Shown: positions 33,743-46,305, counted from the stretch's first letter. The stretch: DNA of 64,000 nucleotides from Buxus sempervirens (GCA_947561395.2 OX387183.1:42452901-42516900); one strand, 5' to 3'. Numbers and translations: made by a program. The notes: a model not told the origin generated them from the sequence alone.

Positions 33743-35579
33743 TGTAAAACCCCGAATTTTCCCAAATATTAAAATAAAATAATAATTAATATTCTTGAGG
33801 ATTATTACGGATGGAAATAATTTATTATTGTAGGTGATATTATAATTAGTGGAGATCAAAAGTTTGGAGCAGATCGGACCATCTAATTGTGAGATATCGT
33901 GGTAAGATTTATATTCTAATTCAAATGTGTTTTGATTGGGCGATGTGCATTGAGTTTGTTGTGTGTGCATTGCTTGGGATAGAAGGTATATATATAAGCT
34001 AAAATAACCTAATAGAATACGGAAGGTATTCTAATCGTATTCGTTCGTATCCCTTAGCCGCAAGGGAGAAAACGAACACTAACAGCGTCTGTGGGAGACC
34101 AGAGAAGAAGGAGAAGAGAAGAGGAAGAAAAGGAAAGAGTTTTTGGTTGGATTCTTCATGCTTTGAAGCGTCTTCGCATTGGTGTTATTGTTGGTTAGAG
34201 GAACGCACGTTCAAGAGGTAGGGAGCACTGTTTTATCGAGCATTTTGTGTTTTCGTATATGTTTAATCTCTATTGCATGTTTTAGTGTTGTATATACATG
34301 TATTGAGCTTGATATCAATCATATAATTATGTTAGAATCATCTTGGACATGAAAAATCAGATTTTTAAACATTGTATGTTCATTTTTGGGATAACGCCAA
34401 CCTCTCTGCGCTCGGCGATCCTCGGCGCTCCCAAGCGCTCATTGAAAAATTGAGACCGCCCGAGACCGCTACTTGGCTTATCGTCAGCGCTCTAATTTAA
34501 GCTACCGCCAGGCAATCCTGAGCAATCCTAGGCACTCTAGCCAAAAAATATAATTTTGACAGTTTTTCATCCCCTTTTCTTCTCCAACCCTTTTCCAAAT
34601 AACCCGAGCCTCCTACACAGCACCCTTATTTACCTGAAAGACATTTAAGTAAATGTCCTATGTATTTATTGCTCCATTTACTTAAGTCTTTACATGTAAA
34701 TAAGGTTTTACCTCCCATTTGGAGCCAATAAAAATACTCCCAAGGCTCAATTCCCAACCAATAAAAAGTCAACTTTTCAGTTTATGCCTAAATTTCCAGT
34801 TTTCCCGATTTTTAATCAAAAATTCCGTTTTGAGTTTGGTACCCAGATGAGTGATTTAAAAGCCCATAAAATTCTAGAAGATTTGTTTACCCCTAACTAG
34901 AATATAACCATAATTTGAGGCGGAAACTCCTCGTGGATTGGTCTAGAAAAATTATATACCCAAAAGTCAACGTTTTTAACCAGACTTAGAATATTTTTGG
35001 GGTCCGAAACTTTTTGTTTCGGAATCGATTGATTCTTGGTATGGTGACCTTATTAGGAATCCTCATCCAAAATGTATTTTGAGAATTTTATGACATTCCT
35101 AGTCCCAAATCATTATAAAATAGGTTATTTGGATTTCCACCACTTGTAACACTTCTCTAAGATTGTTCTTAAGGTGTCTCTGAAGGCCAATTATACTAAA
35201 AGGTTAATATTAGATATTTAACTACCTTGTTCTATGATTTAGTACAATTTGGGGTTTAAAGAGGATCAAATTCACTTGAAATGATTACAAGGATTCTATA
35301 TAGGTAATTTTCTTCTCAAAATATAATTGGACTGTGGACTGAATGTCATGATGGCTATAAGAGGTTCGTACTATCTACGGATGAGATATGTAACCTTTAA
35401 ACTTTAAATTACCTTAATCGATCCCACCACTACCATTAACCACTGGAGTCTTCCATTATTAAGATATTCCCATAATCAATATGAGTACACACTAATGAAC
35501 TGGTTATGGAACAAGACTTTGGATTGCCGATTGAACATGAAAGAACTATGATTATAAATAATATTGGAAGGTGAATGAT

Positions 35580-35970
35580 TTGTATAATGGCTTCGTGGCC
35601 AGTTTTATTAATAAACTGCTTGGTAGCAGAGATGTATTGTATATTACCTGCTTGATAGCAGAGATTATTACTTGCTTGGTGGCAGAGATTATAACCCGCT
35701 TGGTGGCGGAGACCCTAACCTACTTGGTGGCAGAGATTACGCGCTTGGTGGCGGAGACCCTAACCCACTTGGTGGCGGAAACCCAACCTGCTTGGTGGCA
35801 AAGATTACCCGCTTGGTGGCGGAGACCCTAACCAGCTTGATGGCGGAGACCCAACCTACTAGGTGGCAGAGATAACCCGCTTGGTGGCGGAGATCAAACC
35901 TGCTTGGTGGCAGAGATAACCCTCTTGGTGGCAGAGATTACCCGCTTGGTGGCGGAGACATTACCTCCTG
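35580..35970 (+). repeat. Tandem array GCTTGGTGGC(A/G)GAGA in 3' LTR B
   Basis: Same unit as at 27521-27862 but with a longer array and a different order of variants. Confidence 0.85.
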
Positions 35971-36442
35971 CGGGAGAGATTTATTACCTCCTGTGGGGCA
36001 GATGTAATTCCGATGGATTGCATCCTACAGGAGAGGTACCTCATGTGGGGGAGATGTGATTATGCGTGATTGCATCCCATATGGAGGATGGGTGTGTGAG
36101 TTACCATTGGAAGGTGATGAAGCTATCTCCTACGGTAGAGGTAGATGCTAGGTGTTCACATCCTGCGGTAGAGTTATGCTGTCTCCTGCAGGGGTACCTG
36201 TAGTATTAGAGATGTGCATTCTCCTGCGGAGCTTGTGTGGATACTATGTGTTTGCGTCCTGCAGTAGAGATAGGCTATTACATGAAGGTTGGCTTTTTTT
36301 ACTGATATATTGATTGATTCTCAAATTGATTGATTTATTTGGACGTATTTGATATTATTGTTTATTTAAAAGAAAATATTTAAATGTCATAATTGAATAG
36401 AATTGCTATGATTTAATGAGAACTGTTAAAATGGAATATTAT

Positions 36443-38248
36443 TGTAGACACCCAAATTGCACTACAAAATGAGAAAATAATGAAAACATGTAATTGGGAT
36501 TTAAAACAGGCCAAAAATGCATGAAATTCAATAATTTAAGCCTTGCCCGTATTGTATCTACGGGCTGACCGTGCCCGAATTTTGTATACGGGCACACAGC
36601 GCCCGTAATGCATATACGGACACCACTTGCCCGCAATACATTTACGGGCGCATTAGATTTGTGCGAATTTTATCCTTTCTCGATTTCTGAGCTTTATCTT
36701 CAGTCTAATATCTCTTTAAATGAGCGAATTATATCTTTTATTCGTTCGGATTATCCTTGTTGGTCATGGATGGGCATTATCCTTGTGTTTAATTCAATCT
36801 GAAACTCTATCTTACAAAACCCTGGACCAACCATACCCCTGAGTTTGCCTATAAAAAGAGGGCTTTTCCTCAAGCAAAGGGCCACGAAAATTTGAAGTCC
36901 AAGAAGCTCCAAGAGAAGAGAGGAATCCCTGCTACTCTGCTTGCTCAATCCAGATAAGTCCCTTTTCCCCTTTTATTTTGTCTTCAATTCTAGAAATAAT
37001 AGGATATTCTCTATTGCTGTAGAATAAGGCCGTCTTTTATACTTGTCTTTTTGAACTTGTCTCTAAGTACCTCAAGAGTCTCTCTAGCCGTAAAACGTGA
37101 AGAGCGAGCTAGGGGAAAGGGGAACAGGTGGATCCCTAGAATAGAACCCCATAATCTGTTTTTCTCATTTTTTCTAGAATAAAGCCTTTGATTGTGTTTG
37201 TATCACCAAACCTATCTCCAAGTACCTCAAGAATCCTCTCTAGCTGTAAAACGTGAAGAGAGAGCTAGGCGAAAAGAGAACAGGTGGATCCGTAAGGTAG
37301 ACCCCCATGTGCTCTAATCTGTGAAATGTGGCTGTTTTGAATATCCTGATCATGTTTTAATGGTTTTTATGTTGAATCTAAATGAATCATGTGAATCTAT
37401 GATGTTTATAGCATGAGATCCCCACTTTTTTCTAAAATTTGGATTTTCACCACTTTTGCACCTACAGCACTGTTTTCCTGATTTTTGTGATATTAGGCTA
37501 AGATCCTAGATCTATCATGATCAATATGATAGATCTGGATTCAGAAGCCTGAAAGTAACTTCTAGGGTTTCATGAGATGGTTTTTGAGTCCTTTTTCACT
37601 TTTGAGAGAATACCCTACGGTATAAGTTCTCCCCTTTTGATGTTCTTCATCAACGTGGGTATTTTTGGTTTTGATTTCTTGATTTAATGTGAAATTTGGG
37701 CTATACCTGTATCCTGGACTATTCAGGTTCAATTCTGCAATATTTTATAAAAATCCTATTTTTCTAGATTTCCAGAATTTAACTTGAAGCCAGATTTTTG
37801 AAGTTTTCACTTTATTTTGGTTTTATTTGATTTTATCTCAATTTTGTTTTAATCATGAAACCCTAGGAATGGTATGATCATATTTGAAAGTTCTGGATCA
37901 ATCAGGCTATTCGTATGAAAAAACCATACACTTTTGTCTTTTTGTGATTTTTCATGATTTTTATAGCAAGCCCTTTTTCCTTTATTTTAACATGAACAAT
38001 ACCTGGTAACCATCTTGTGTGGATGAATAGGGGTGCCTAACACCTTCCCCTGTTCATAACCTAATCCCCTTACCCATCTCTGGTTGTTTTTTTAATAGGG
38101 TTATTTTTACCCTAAATTTGCCTTTTTGTGCTTATTTGATATTTTGGTGTCCATTCATACCTAAACAGAATGGTGGCGACTCTTTGTTTTTAACCAATCC
38201 CGCGTGATGATTAGGAAGTCATTGAATTGATTTTTCCCATGTCTCACA
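36443..38248 (+). mobile_element. Solo Ogre LTR (1806 bp), TSD ATTAT
   Basis: It starts TGTAGACACCC, ends GTCTCACA, with ATTAT at 36438-36442 and 38249-38253. It has four dyads at exact 28-bp spacing (36546, 36574, 36602, 36630), TATAAAAA at 36850 and the internal duplication. It rejoins LTR B cleanly when removed. Confidence 0.92.
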
Positions 38249-38529
38249 ATTATGGAATCATGAATAAAATGTGGAACTGTTGTTGGGAAGAAACTAATTG
38301 AAATAAATCAGAAACCACAGGAATGTGGATTATAATACATGGTCCTTTAAATTGAAATGAAATGTACATGATTAACTTCCTTTAATTCGAGCATTGATTC
38401 AATGTTTGTTTTGTATCGTTATTATTCGTTTATCTTATTGATTGTAATTACTCGCCTATTTTGCCGTGCATGAAACCACTGTTATTTTCTATATATAAAC
38501 TATTTTTCCTCATGCATGCGTTACCTACT

Positions 38530-38572
38530 GAGATATTCGTATCTCACCCCTACTTTATATTCTATTTTTCAG
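38530..38572 (+). promoter_or_regulatory. Tetraloop hairpin plus acceptor-like site, 3' LTR B
   Basis: GAGATATTCGTATCTC (38530-38545), then TATTTTTCAG ending at 38572, as in the 5' LTR. Confidence 0.65.
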
Positions 38573-41082
38573 GTCATCTTGGAGAGGACGCCACGAGTTA
38601 AACCAATAATGGGTTGAAGTCTAGAAATTCCATATGAAAAGATTAGGATAATTTTATATAGTTGTATTTATTTTATTGGAATCATAATAGATGATTTGGT
38701 AGGATATTAAGAGTTAGTTAATTTGTAGTTGCCTTTCATTTGATAAATTGATGAAATAGGAAGATTCAATTCCAATGAATAATTTAAGCTTCCTAGCACT
38801 CTGATAAATCTTAGTTCTTTATTTCCTTATATTTGAACTGATTGTAATGTACCACAAGTTAATTCCTTGATTCGAGTCAAAATGAGAAAAAAATGACCTG
38901 AATTCGGGGCGTTACAACATCGGCAGCAATCATTGGCGTGTAACTGACTTTTGACCCGCTGAATATACTGTTTCTGAGGATTTGTGTTGCAATCGTAGAT
39001 AGAGGGCGGTTTACTCTAAACCGCACTGTGTATGCGGTCGTTCTCATTTTGGTCCTTTGCGAAAAGGCTCGAGATCTTAGCCTTATTTACGCATATTACC
39101 TCTCTCTGGGAGACTTGATCTCCCTATTCTACCCTCCTAAACTTATAGAATTACATCAATTCATTCCTTTAATTTGAATTGGAGTAATCTAGAAGCATTT
39201 ATTGGCCTACCCTTGGGTTTTTTATACCCTTGGCTATGCCTATAAATAGAGGGGTCCTCCTCTTGCAAATGGCTGCTAATTTGAAGCTTGAAGGCTCTGG
39301 AAGAAGAAGTGAAGCTCTGCCGAATTGCTGTCTCAGCTCTCCCAAGCTACTAAGGTAAGACTACTTCCTTCTCTTCTTCATTTTCTTACATTTCAGCACT
39401 CTCTACTTCTACCTTTCTGTAGTTTAAGGCCCTTGTGTGTGCTTACAAACCCAAACCACTTCTAAAGTACTTAAGAATCCTTTCTAGCCATAAAACGTGA
39501 AGAGAGAGCTTGGGGAAAAGGAAGTTGGAATGGAACGTTAGGCTTGGAACCATCTTATGATAAAGCATTTGCATATTCTTGATCTTGTGTGTGGTAGTTG
39601 TTTTCTGGAATGATGTTATTGTGGATCTGGAGAAAACACTAGGACCTATGCTCTATAGCATTATGTCTTTGTTTTCTCCTAAAATTCTGATTTCCACCAT
39701 GAACACACACATCTCACTTGCTTTTGTCAAAGATAGGCTTAGATCTGGGATTCACCATGCTCAATATGGTAAATGGGAAATCAAGGGCCTTAGAGTGAAC
39801 TCTTAGGACTTCATGAGAGTATTCTAGTGATTTCAAGCCAGTTTAGTTGAATCCATTGCACATATGTATTGGTTTTTCTCATTTTGACTCAAGGTTTTCA
39901 AATCTGGACAGTATCTGTATCATGTCTTAGAACACTCATAACTTCATCATCCGGATGAATTTTTGAGTCATTCCAAAGACATGTGATAGATGGATGTGTC
40001 TAGTATGTGTCTGTAAAATTTCAACAATTTCTATGAAGCCATTTTTTGATACCATCTTATCAAAGTCGACAGGTCAGTAAAGATCACATTACTAAACTTG
40101 TCACTTTGATCGAGCACCATTTGCTCATTTTAACTCCGATTTAAGTGATTTTAATCTCTGTGTTTTCCTTGTTGAGTCTAGTTTCAAATCCAACTAGTTT
40201 CAAGAGCTTTTACTTTGATTTTTGTCTTGTGTGTTTGATTGACTCAGAGCTGCTTTAGAGTCAATATGTGATCCTCTAGACATGTTCGAGAGGTCACATA
40301 AGTCACATATGGATGGAGTTTTGTGTGAGGCATATTTCATTCGAAAGATGGCATAACATAATTCATTCATGCAAGTTTTTAAGGATTTATATGGAGCCAA
40401 TTTCCACGAATAGAGTTTCAAAGTTGGTTACTTGCCACTTTTGCAGATTTACAATAGTAGATTTTATTGAGTGTTTCTCCCTCGTTTTTAATCGGGTTGA
40501 TTTGAATTTTATACTGAGTGTTCTACTTCATATCAGCTTTCTAATGGCTTTGGTTTCGTTTGATGTGAGTTTAAATCGAAGGATTTAGGGTTGATCAAAG
40601 TTTCCAAGCTAATATAGTTTCATCTCTTTTGGATTTTTCTAGATTTGTTTAGATTTGATTTTATTCAATATTTACCTTGATTTTCACTTAATCATGAAGT
40701 CCTAGAAGTGATATATCTATAGAGAGAGTCTAGATTTTATTGGACTACTCATATGGAGGAATCACACATGTGTTTGTCATTTTTCAAGCCTTTTTGATTG
40801 TTTTGATTAGCAAGCACCTATTTGAGCATGAACATCATATGGCAACCATCTTGTACGGATGAGTGGGGGTGCCTAATACCTTCCCCTACTCATAACCTAA
40901 TCCCCTTTCCTGATCTCTGGACAAGACCACGAACTAGAGCTACTTTGACTCTATTTTTTGCATCTTTATGATCCCTTTGGTGTCCATTCACACCTTAAAT
41001 TGAATGGTGGCAACTCTAAACCTTTTTAAAACCCTGTGTGATGATGAGAAAGTCATCTAGGTGATTTTCCATGTCTCACAAC

Positions 41083-41098
41083 TGTGACTCCACTAGGG
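41083..41098 (+). other. Primer-binding-like site after LTR D
   Basis: TGTGACTCCACTAGGG two bases after the LTR end CTCACA, the same layout as at 58072 in the Ogre element. The primer tRNA was not identified. Confidence 0.6.
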
Positions 41099-41636
41099 AC
41101 TTATGGATTCAAGCCATGTTACTTGCATGTTCATGTTTGGTGTGAATTTTGAATGATTGCTTGTTGATTTTTCTTGTTTGTAATAAGCATATTGATGTGT
41201 TTTAAATTTGTTGTAGATGATTTGAAAGCCTTGAGGATAGGACATGCCATGCATGTGTTTATTTGTGTTTAGAACCATGTTTAGGAAATTTATCTTGACA
41301 AACCATGTTTAGGTATCTCGTTATCATGATAGCATGTTGGATTTGTATTGTAAATATCATGTGTTGATCATAAGCATAATGAGCATGAGGTCTGAATGTT
41401 TGATGGCTATTTCGAATAGTTAAAGCATGTTCACCATGATTGGTTGCCTTTTTGTATAACATGATAAAATGCTTACATGTTTGTATGATATTTTGTATAA
41501 ATGTATGGCCAGCATGAGAATGTTTAGGTGATTCAATTACCATGTTTACTTGTGTTTATTGGTTTCAAATATGATCTCTATATCATGCCTTGGTGAATGT
41601 GGTTGCTTATGCATGGCGATGAAAAAGAGTGGCAAG
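41099..41636 (+). other. Leader of the family D element
   Basis: Non-coding. It resembles the Ogre leader at 58091-58530, including the ATGCATGGC...GAAAAAGAGTGGCAAG segment just before the next insertion. Long tracts rich in CATG and TTT. Confidence 0.55.
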
Positions 41637-43614
41637 TGTAAGCACTCAAATTTTGGTCAAACAAAAAATGTGCTAAAAGACAGCAAAACAGCTCAAAACC
41701 CTAGCTAAAAAGTCAAACCCTAAGGGGGCAAAAGTTGACTTTTTGATCAAGCGCAAATCCACCGCAATAATTCTTCCCAATGATTAGGAAATTCCGACAT
41801 GATTCTAACACAACTAAGTTTGCTCAGATCGGGGTCCGGATGAAGAAGATATGAGCCGGTCAAATTTGAGGGGGAGCAGAAATTGACTTTCTGCTAAACC
41901 CCAGAATAGCTGCCCAAACTTGTCCCAGTGGACAGGTCATCCTAACACGATTTCAATGCAACTGAGTTTGCTCGAATCGAAGTCCTGGATAATAAGTTAT
42001 GAGCAAAACAAGAAACCCTAAAAACTGCCCATGTGGCAAAAACTGCAGAAAAAGGTGTCTAGGGGCAAATCCGTAAATAATCAGGACAATCAAAAATATC
42101 TGATGGCATATCTGTAATTATCTGGGGACAAATCTGTGAATATCAAGTTGATGTTAAAATAGCTCAGGGACTAATCTACAATTACCAAGAAAATCACCCC
42201 CACATGATTAATTCCCCATCACATCTTTCTATCCCTCTCTCTCCTCCATAACTCATCCCCCACATGCTTAATTCCCCACCACATCTTTTCCCTCTCTCTC
42301 TCTCCTTCATAAATTCTTGTTCCCCATGTGCATCCCCATGCATCATGCATGCAAACACCTCTCATTCTCTCTCTCCCTCATGAGTATCCATGCATGCATC
42401 ATGCATACACCTCTCTCTCTCTCTCTCTCTTGCCCCATGATCACCCATTCATGCATGCACCTCTCTCTCTCTCTCCCTCATTATTAGTGTTCCCCGTGTG
42501 CATCCCCTATGCATCATCCATGCATGCACCACCTCATGCATCCTTCTCTCTCTCTTTCTCTCTCCTCCAAACACCTTTTCCCCATGCATGCATCATATGC
42601 ATTTACCCATCACATACACCCCATTATAAAACCCCCATGGAGCCATACGTATGGGGAGGAAGCTCATTTTTTGGCTCACCCATTTTTCTTCTCCAAGATC
42701 TCTCCCCTCTCTTCCATCTCTCCCAAGCTTTCACCCTTCTTCTCAAGAGAAAAAGCCCTCCTTCCTCCTTCCTCCATGGTCTCCAAAGCCATTCAAACAC
42801 CATTCTAAACCTTCACTCTCCTTCCCTCCTCCATCCCCATCACCTGGAAACTTGAAGAAGGAAGAGAGCTTGCTGGTTGTGCTTGGCAAGGAGCTGCTCC
42901 AGCTCTTGTTTGTGCTTCAAAGGGGGTCCTCACACTCCATACAAGGGTTTAGAACCTAAGGTAATGTTCCTCATTACCATCTATTGCACATATATAAAAA
43001 TGAGCTCTTTATGAGCATGTGGTATGGTCTTCTTCTTCAACTTGGCATTATCTTCATTTCAAGCATGATTAGTGCTTTTTCTCTCCGTTTTCCACCTTTA
43101 TATTGAGCATGGGAAACTCCCATGGTAAGGGGAGGTTGCATGAACGGCTCCAAGGGAGGATGAGTTTCCATTAATGCATGTTTCTAATGGTCTTTAAGTC
43201 ATTATTTTGCCATGGATTGTTCATTCAAGAGGAAGGATTGTTCCCTCTTTGTATGCGTCTTTTGTACCCTACTTAAACCCCCCTCTCATTCTCTTCTTTA
43301 AACAGCCTTATCTATGTGATCGTATGTTGTTTTGGGGGTGAAGGTGGGGATAGGTTTGTTCGGTTTGTTTTAGATCGTATGTGTATTTTTGTTGGGTATG
43401 TATGTTTCCTAAGATCCTCATGGTAATGCCATCTATTTGCTTGTAAGTAGCATGCATTTTTTCCCTTTGAGTATGCTCACACACACACACTTCACTTTTC
43501 ATGCACATAGCTTGTAATGAGGCATACGTATTTGTCTTAGTTTAAAAGCATGCATATTATGGTTTGCTGATTTATTCATATTTGTCTTGCTTGTCTGTTG
43601 ATGTGCGGGGTATG
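41637..43614 (+). mobile_element. LTR-like unit E1
   Basis: It starts TGTAAGCACTCAAATTTTGG inside the D leader. It holds repeated GGATGAAGAAGATATGAGCC-like sequence, CT microsatellites (42225-42560), TATAAAA at 42625 and a leader-like CT-rich stretch ending near a donor-like CTAAG/GTAATG (42960). ORFs here are low-complexity artefacts. The 3' end and target duplication were not found. Confidence 0.5.
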
Positions 43615-44280
43615 TGTAAGCACCTCATTTTTGCACCCCCGGAAGAGCCGGAAATGCAAACCCTAGTTGAAAAGTCAAACCCTGAGGGGACAAAAAGTTG
43701 ACTTTTTGAACAAGTGATAATTGACCACCTTGCTTTATCTCAATGGATAGAGACTTCCGACACGGTTCCAACGCAACTGAGTTTGCTAGGATCGGAGTCC
43801 GGATGAAGGATCTATGAGCCGGTCAAACTTAAGGGGAGCCGAAAGTTGACTTTTCGTGAAACCCCAAATCAGGTGCTTAGCCTTATCCCATTAGATAGAG
43901 GACTCCGATATGGTTCTAACGCAATTGAGTTTGCCCAAATCGGAGTCCAGATGAAGAAGATATGAGCAGTTGAAGTTCCCGAGCAGCAAAGTCGGAAACT
44001 GCACACATGGAAAAAAAACTGCACACGTGGCAGCAAACGCAGCAGAATATATCGGGGGGCAATCTTTAAAAATAAAAAACTTGCTAAATATCTCAGGGAC
44101 TAAACCAAAATTCGCAGGGGGCAATCTGCAGATATCCAAAAGTGTCAAATCGGTTGAATCAGTCAAATCAGTCAAGTCGAGGGGCAAATCTGTAATTTTT
44201 CTATTTGAATCCTATCAAATATGTCGGATACACATGCTTTTATTCATATCCAACATATATTGCTGGATACAAGAGATTTG
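43615..44280 (+). mobile_element. LTR-like unit E2, start only
   Basis: It starts TGTAAGCACCTCATTTTTGC and is homologous to the first 600 bp of E1 (GTTGACTTTTTGAACAAG, CGGAGTCCGGATGAAG). It is cut at 44281 by the minus-strand LTR A; the rest should lie beyond the window. Confidence 0.5.
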
Positions 44281-46201
44281 TGTAACGCCCCGAACCCGAG
44301 TCAGTGCAAACCGGCACCCGACCCGAACCCGGTTCGCTACTGTAACAACCCGAATTTAGTTCAACAACCAAATCCGAGGTGTTACTGGCCCATATCAAAT
44401 ACATCATCAATAATATACCAGACCAAAGATTTAAAATCCATTCACTTTATTATACTATCAGAGTTGCGGAAACAAGTTTGTGCGGAAGTGTAGTTTAAAA
44501 TCCTCAAATAAGCATATAGTTTGATCATCAATCATTAATATCAAAGTCTGGTAAAATAACTGGTTACTATCTCTCTCTCTCTCATCTCTCTAATACATCA
44601 AATCCAAATGAATAATAATAATAATCTAATCAAAAATGATAAGTCTATGACATTCATCCACCTCAAACAAGATCCGGATAATAGTAATCCTCCGGTGTAT
44701 ACTCAGCTATCTCTCCCTGGAAATCACTAAGATCCCCCTCTCGTGTATCAGCTGAAAAATGAAATAAAAGTAGGGTGAGATACGAATATCCCAGTAGGTA
44801 ACACATGCATGATTAAACAGTTCATATAAGTAAAGTAATAATTCACGCACGATTAAGCAATATCGACTAATCAGGCTCGCATAATCATTCATGAATACAA
44901 AACAGTTTGATAAACAGTTATAGAAATGAATTTCAGCAAGTTTTAATATAAGAATCCAATAACAAGATCGATAACATGATTCACACATTGCTAGGATGCA
45001 CTAAGCAGTAACATCCGATCAATATCCCAATCACATGCCTTCAGCATGTATTCAATAATAATATCAAGTGTTGTGATTTCAGTGTCATTGTAGGACTCAC
45101 AAAGATAGATAAACCTTTTGAGATGATTCTCAACCAATTGCTATACTACCGTGCGACTTAGAAGCAATGCTACTAATGATACTCAAGTCCCATGTAGCGC
45201 AGCTTAGACAAGAGTCGTAGTCACTGACTTATTGCACACGTACCCATCAGAGTTGGCATGTACCACCAGCACGCAGCACCAGAATCAATACATGGAGATG
45301 GTCGCTTATCCACATGTACAGGGAATCACTAGCGGCTCACCGGGGTGTCCCTCCAGACATAGGACCTTCCCAGACAAACTAACTTGCAAAGGAAGCGCGT
45401 CGCATATAGGAGTAACTCAACCCAAATGACATATCCCTCAGCTATCTAGCTACAACTATGGATTCATAACCAGCTATGCCCACTAGACTCCAAAAATTCC
45501 CTAAAATATAATATTTCTATAAGGGTTGGTGCCTAGCGGCATATAAAGGTTAAATTTGTCAATCACTTCAAAATTCGGTCATCTGAGTTCTGAATTCTCT
45601 ATATATAGTTTTCTAAGTTATAGTGTCATTTAGAAGATGTTCTAGTAGTTAAATACAAGTTTGGTTTTCCAAAAACTAGGTTTCTCCATTTCTTTCAAAG
45701 TTTGGCAACTAATGTCCTAAATACCTTCCTAATTTGTTTTTCTGTAAAACAAGGAATTAGATAATGTATTTTGGTCTTAAAACATCTTGTTTAATCATTA
45801 AAATTGTCTAAAAATAGTTTGGAATTGAATCAGGGTGTAAAATTATGAAAATCTGCAAAATCTGAACAGAGCGCCTAGGATCGCTCAGGATCGCCCCGGC
45901 GGTCTGTGGTCGGCGGTAGTTCAAAATCGAACGCCTACGATACGTCTTAAAGCGGTCTACGACGGTCTGAAATTTAATACGAGCGCCTAAGATCGCCGAC
46001 GATCGCCGAGCACAGTTGAGGTCGGCGGTCGTTCAAAAACGATCAGAATCAGTTCCAAATCATGATTTTTCTCGTCTAAACTCATTTTAACATATATATA
46101 ATATGACTATCAACATATATACATCATTACATACAATAAAAACATGATTTTATCGATTAATCACATGTAAAGCCAAAACCAAGGCAAATGGTGTCACCTA
46201 C
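44281..46201 (-). mobile_element. LTR A on the minus strand, cut by the Ogre element
   Basis: On the plus strand it starts TGTAACGCCCCGAACCCG, the reverse of the LTR A end. It matches 23602 down to about 21684, where the Ogre element inserted. The missing ~430 bp should lie right of the window. The hairpin (44777-44792) and acceptor-like CATTTTTCAG (to 44752) are conserved on the minus strand. Confidence 0.85.
44752..44792 (-). promoter_or_regulatory. Tetraloop hairpin plus acceptor-like site, minus-strand LTR A
   Basis: On the minus strand GGGATATTCGTATCTC followed by TTTTTCAG, as at 23098-23138. Confidence 0.6.
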
Positions 46202-46305
46202 TGTAGACACCCCAAATTGCACTACAGAATGAGAAAGTAAGAAAAACATGTAATTAGAGCTTAAAACAGGTCAAAAATGCATAAAAATTGACTAAGCAGG
46301 CTTTG

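Larger units (their letters stand above)
25663..38916 (+). mobile_element. Gag-only chromovirus-like LTR element (TR-GAG-like), TSD ACGTC/ACATC
   Basis: Two related LTRs (25663-28999 and 33743-38916) enclose a short internal region. Flanks are ACGTC (25658-25662) and ACATC (38917-38921), differing by one change expected from CpG decay. Without nested LTRs the element is about 8.6 kb with about 1.9 kb internal. It has a primer-binding site, a broken gag and a purine tract but no protease, RT or integrase. It must have moved with enzymes from another element. Confidence 0.8.
33743..38916 (+). mobile_element. 3' LTR, family B, split by a solo Ogre LTR
   Basis: It matches the 5' LTR throughout. 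About 3.36 kb remain when the insertion 36443-38248 and one TSD are removed. The tandem array and the CG-rich block differ from those in the 5' LTR. Confidence 0.85.
25403..41080 (+). mobile_element. LTR of Tat-like family D, split by a gag-only element
   Basis: The left part (25403-25662) starts TGTAGAGACCCCAAATTGC; the right part (38917 or 38922 to 41080) ends CATGTCTCACA and is followed by a primer-binding-like site. The total is about 2.4 kb. It has CCGCA/TGCGG dyads (25517, 25555, 25578 and, after the insertion, 39020), TATAAATA at 39241, and the CGTGAAGAGAGAGCT motif (about 39497). It is related to the Ogre LTR but distinct from it. Confidence 0.75.

Noticed and set aside
42328..42855. 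175-aa His/Ser/Pro-rich ORF in LTR-like unit E1
   Set aside because: Low-complexity CT and CATG repeats around a TATA box; reads as LTR leader, not protein.
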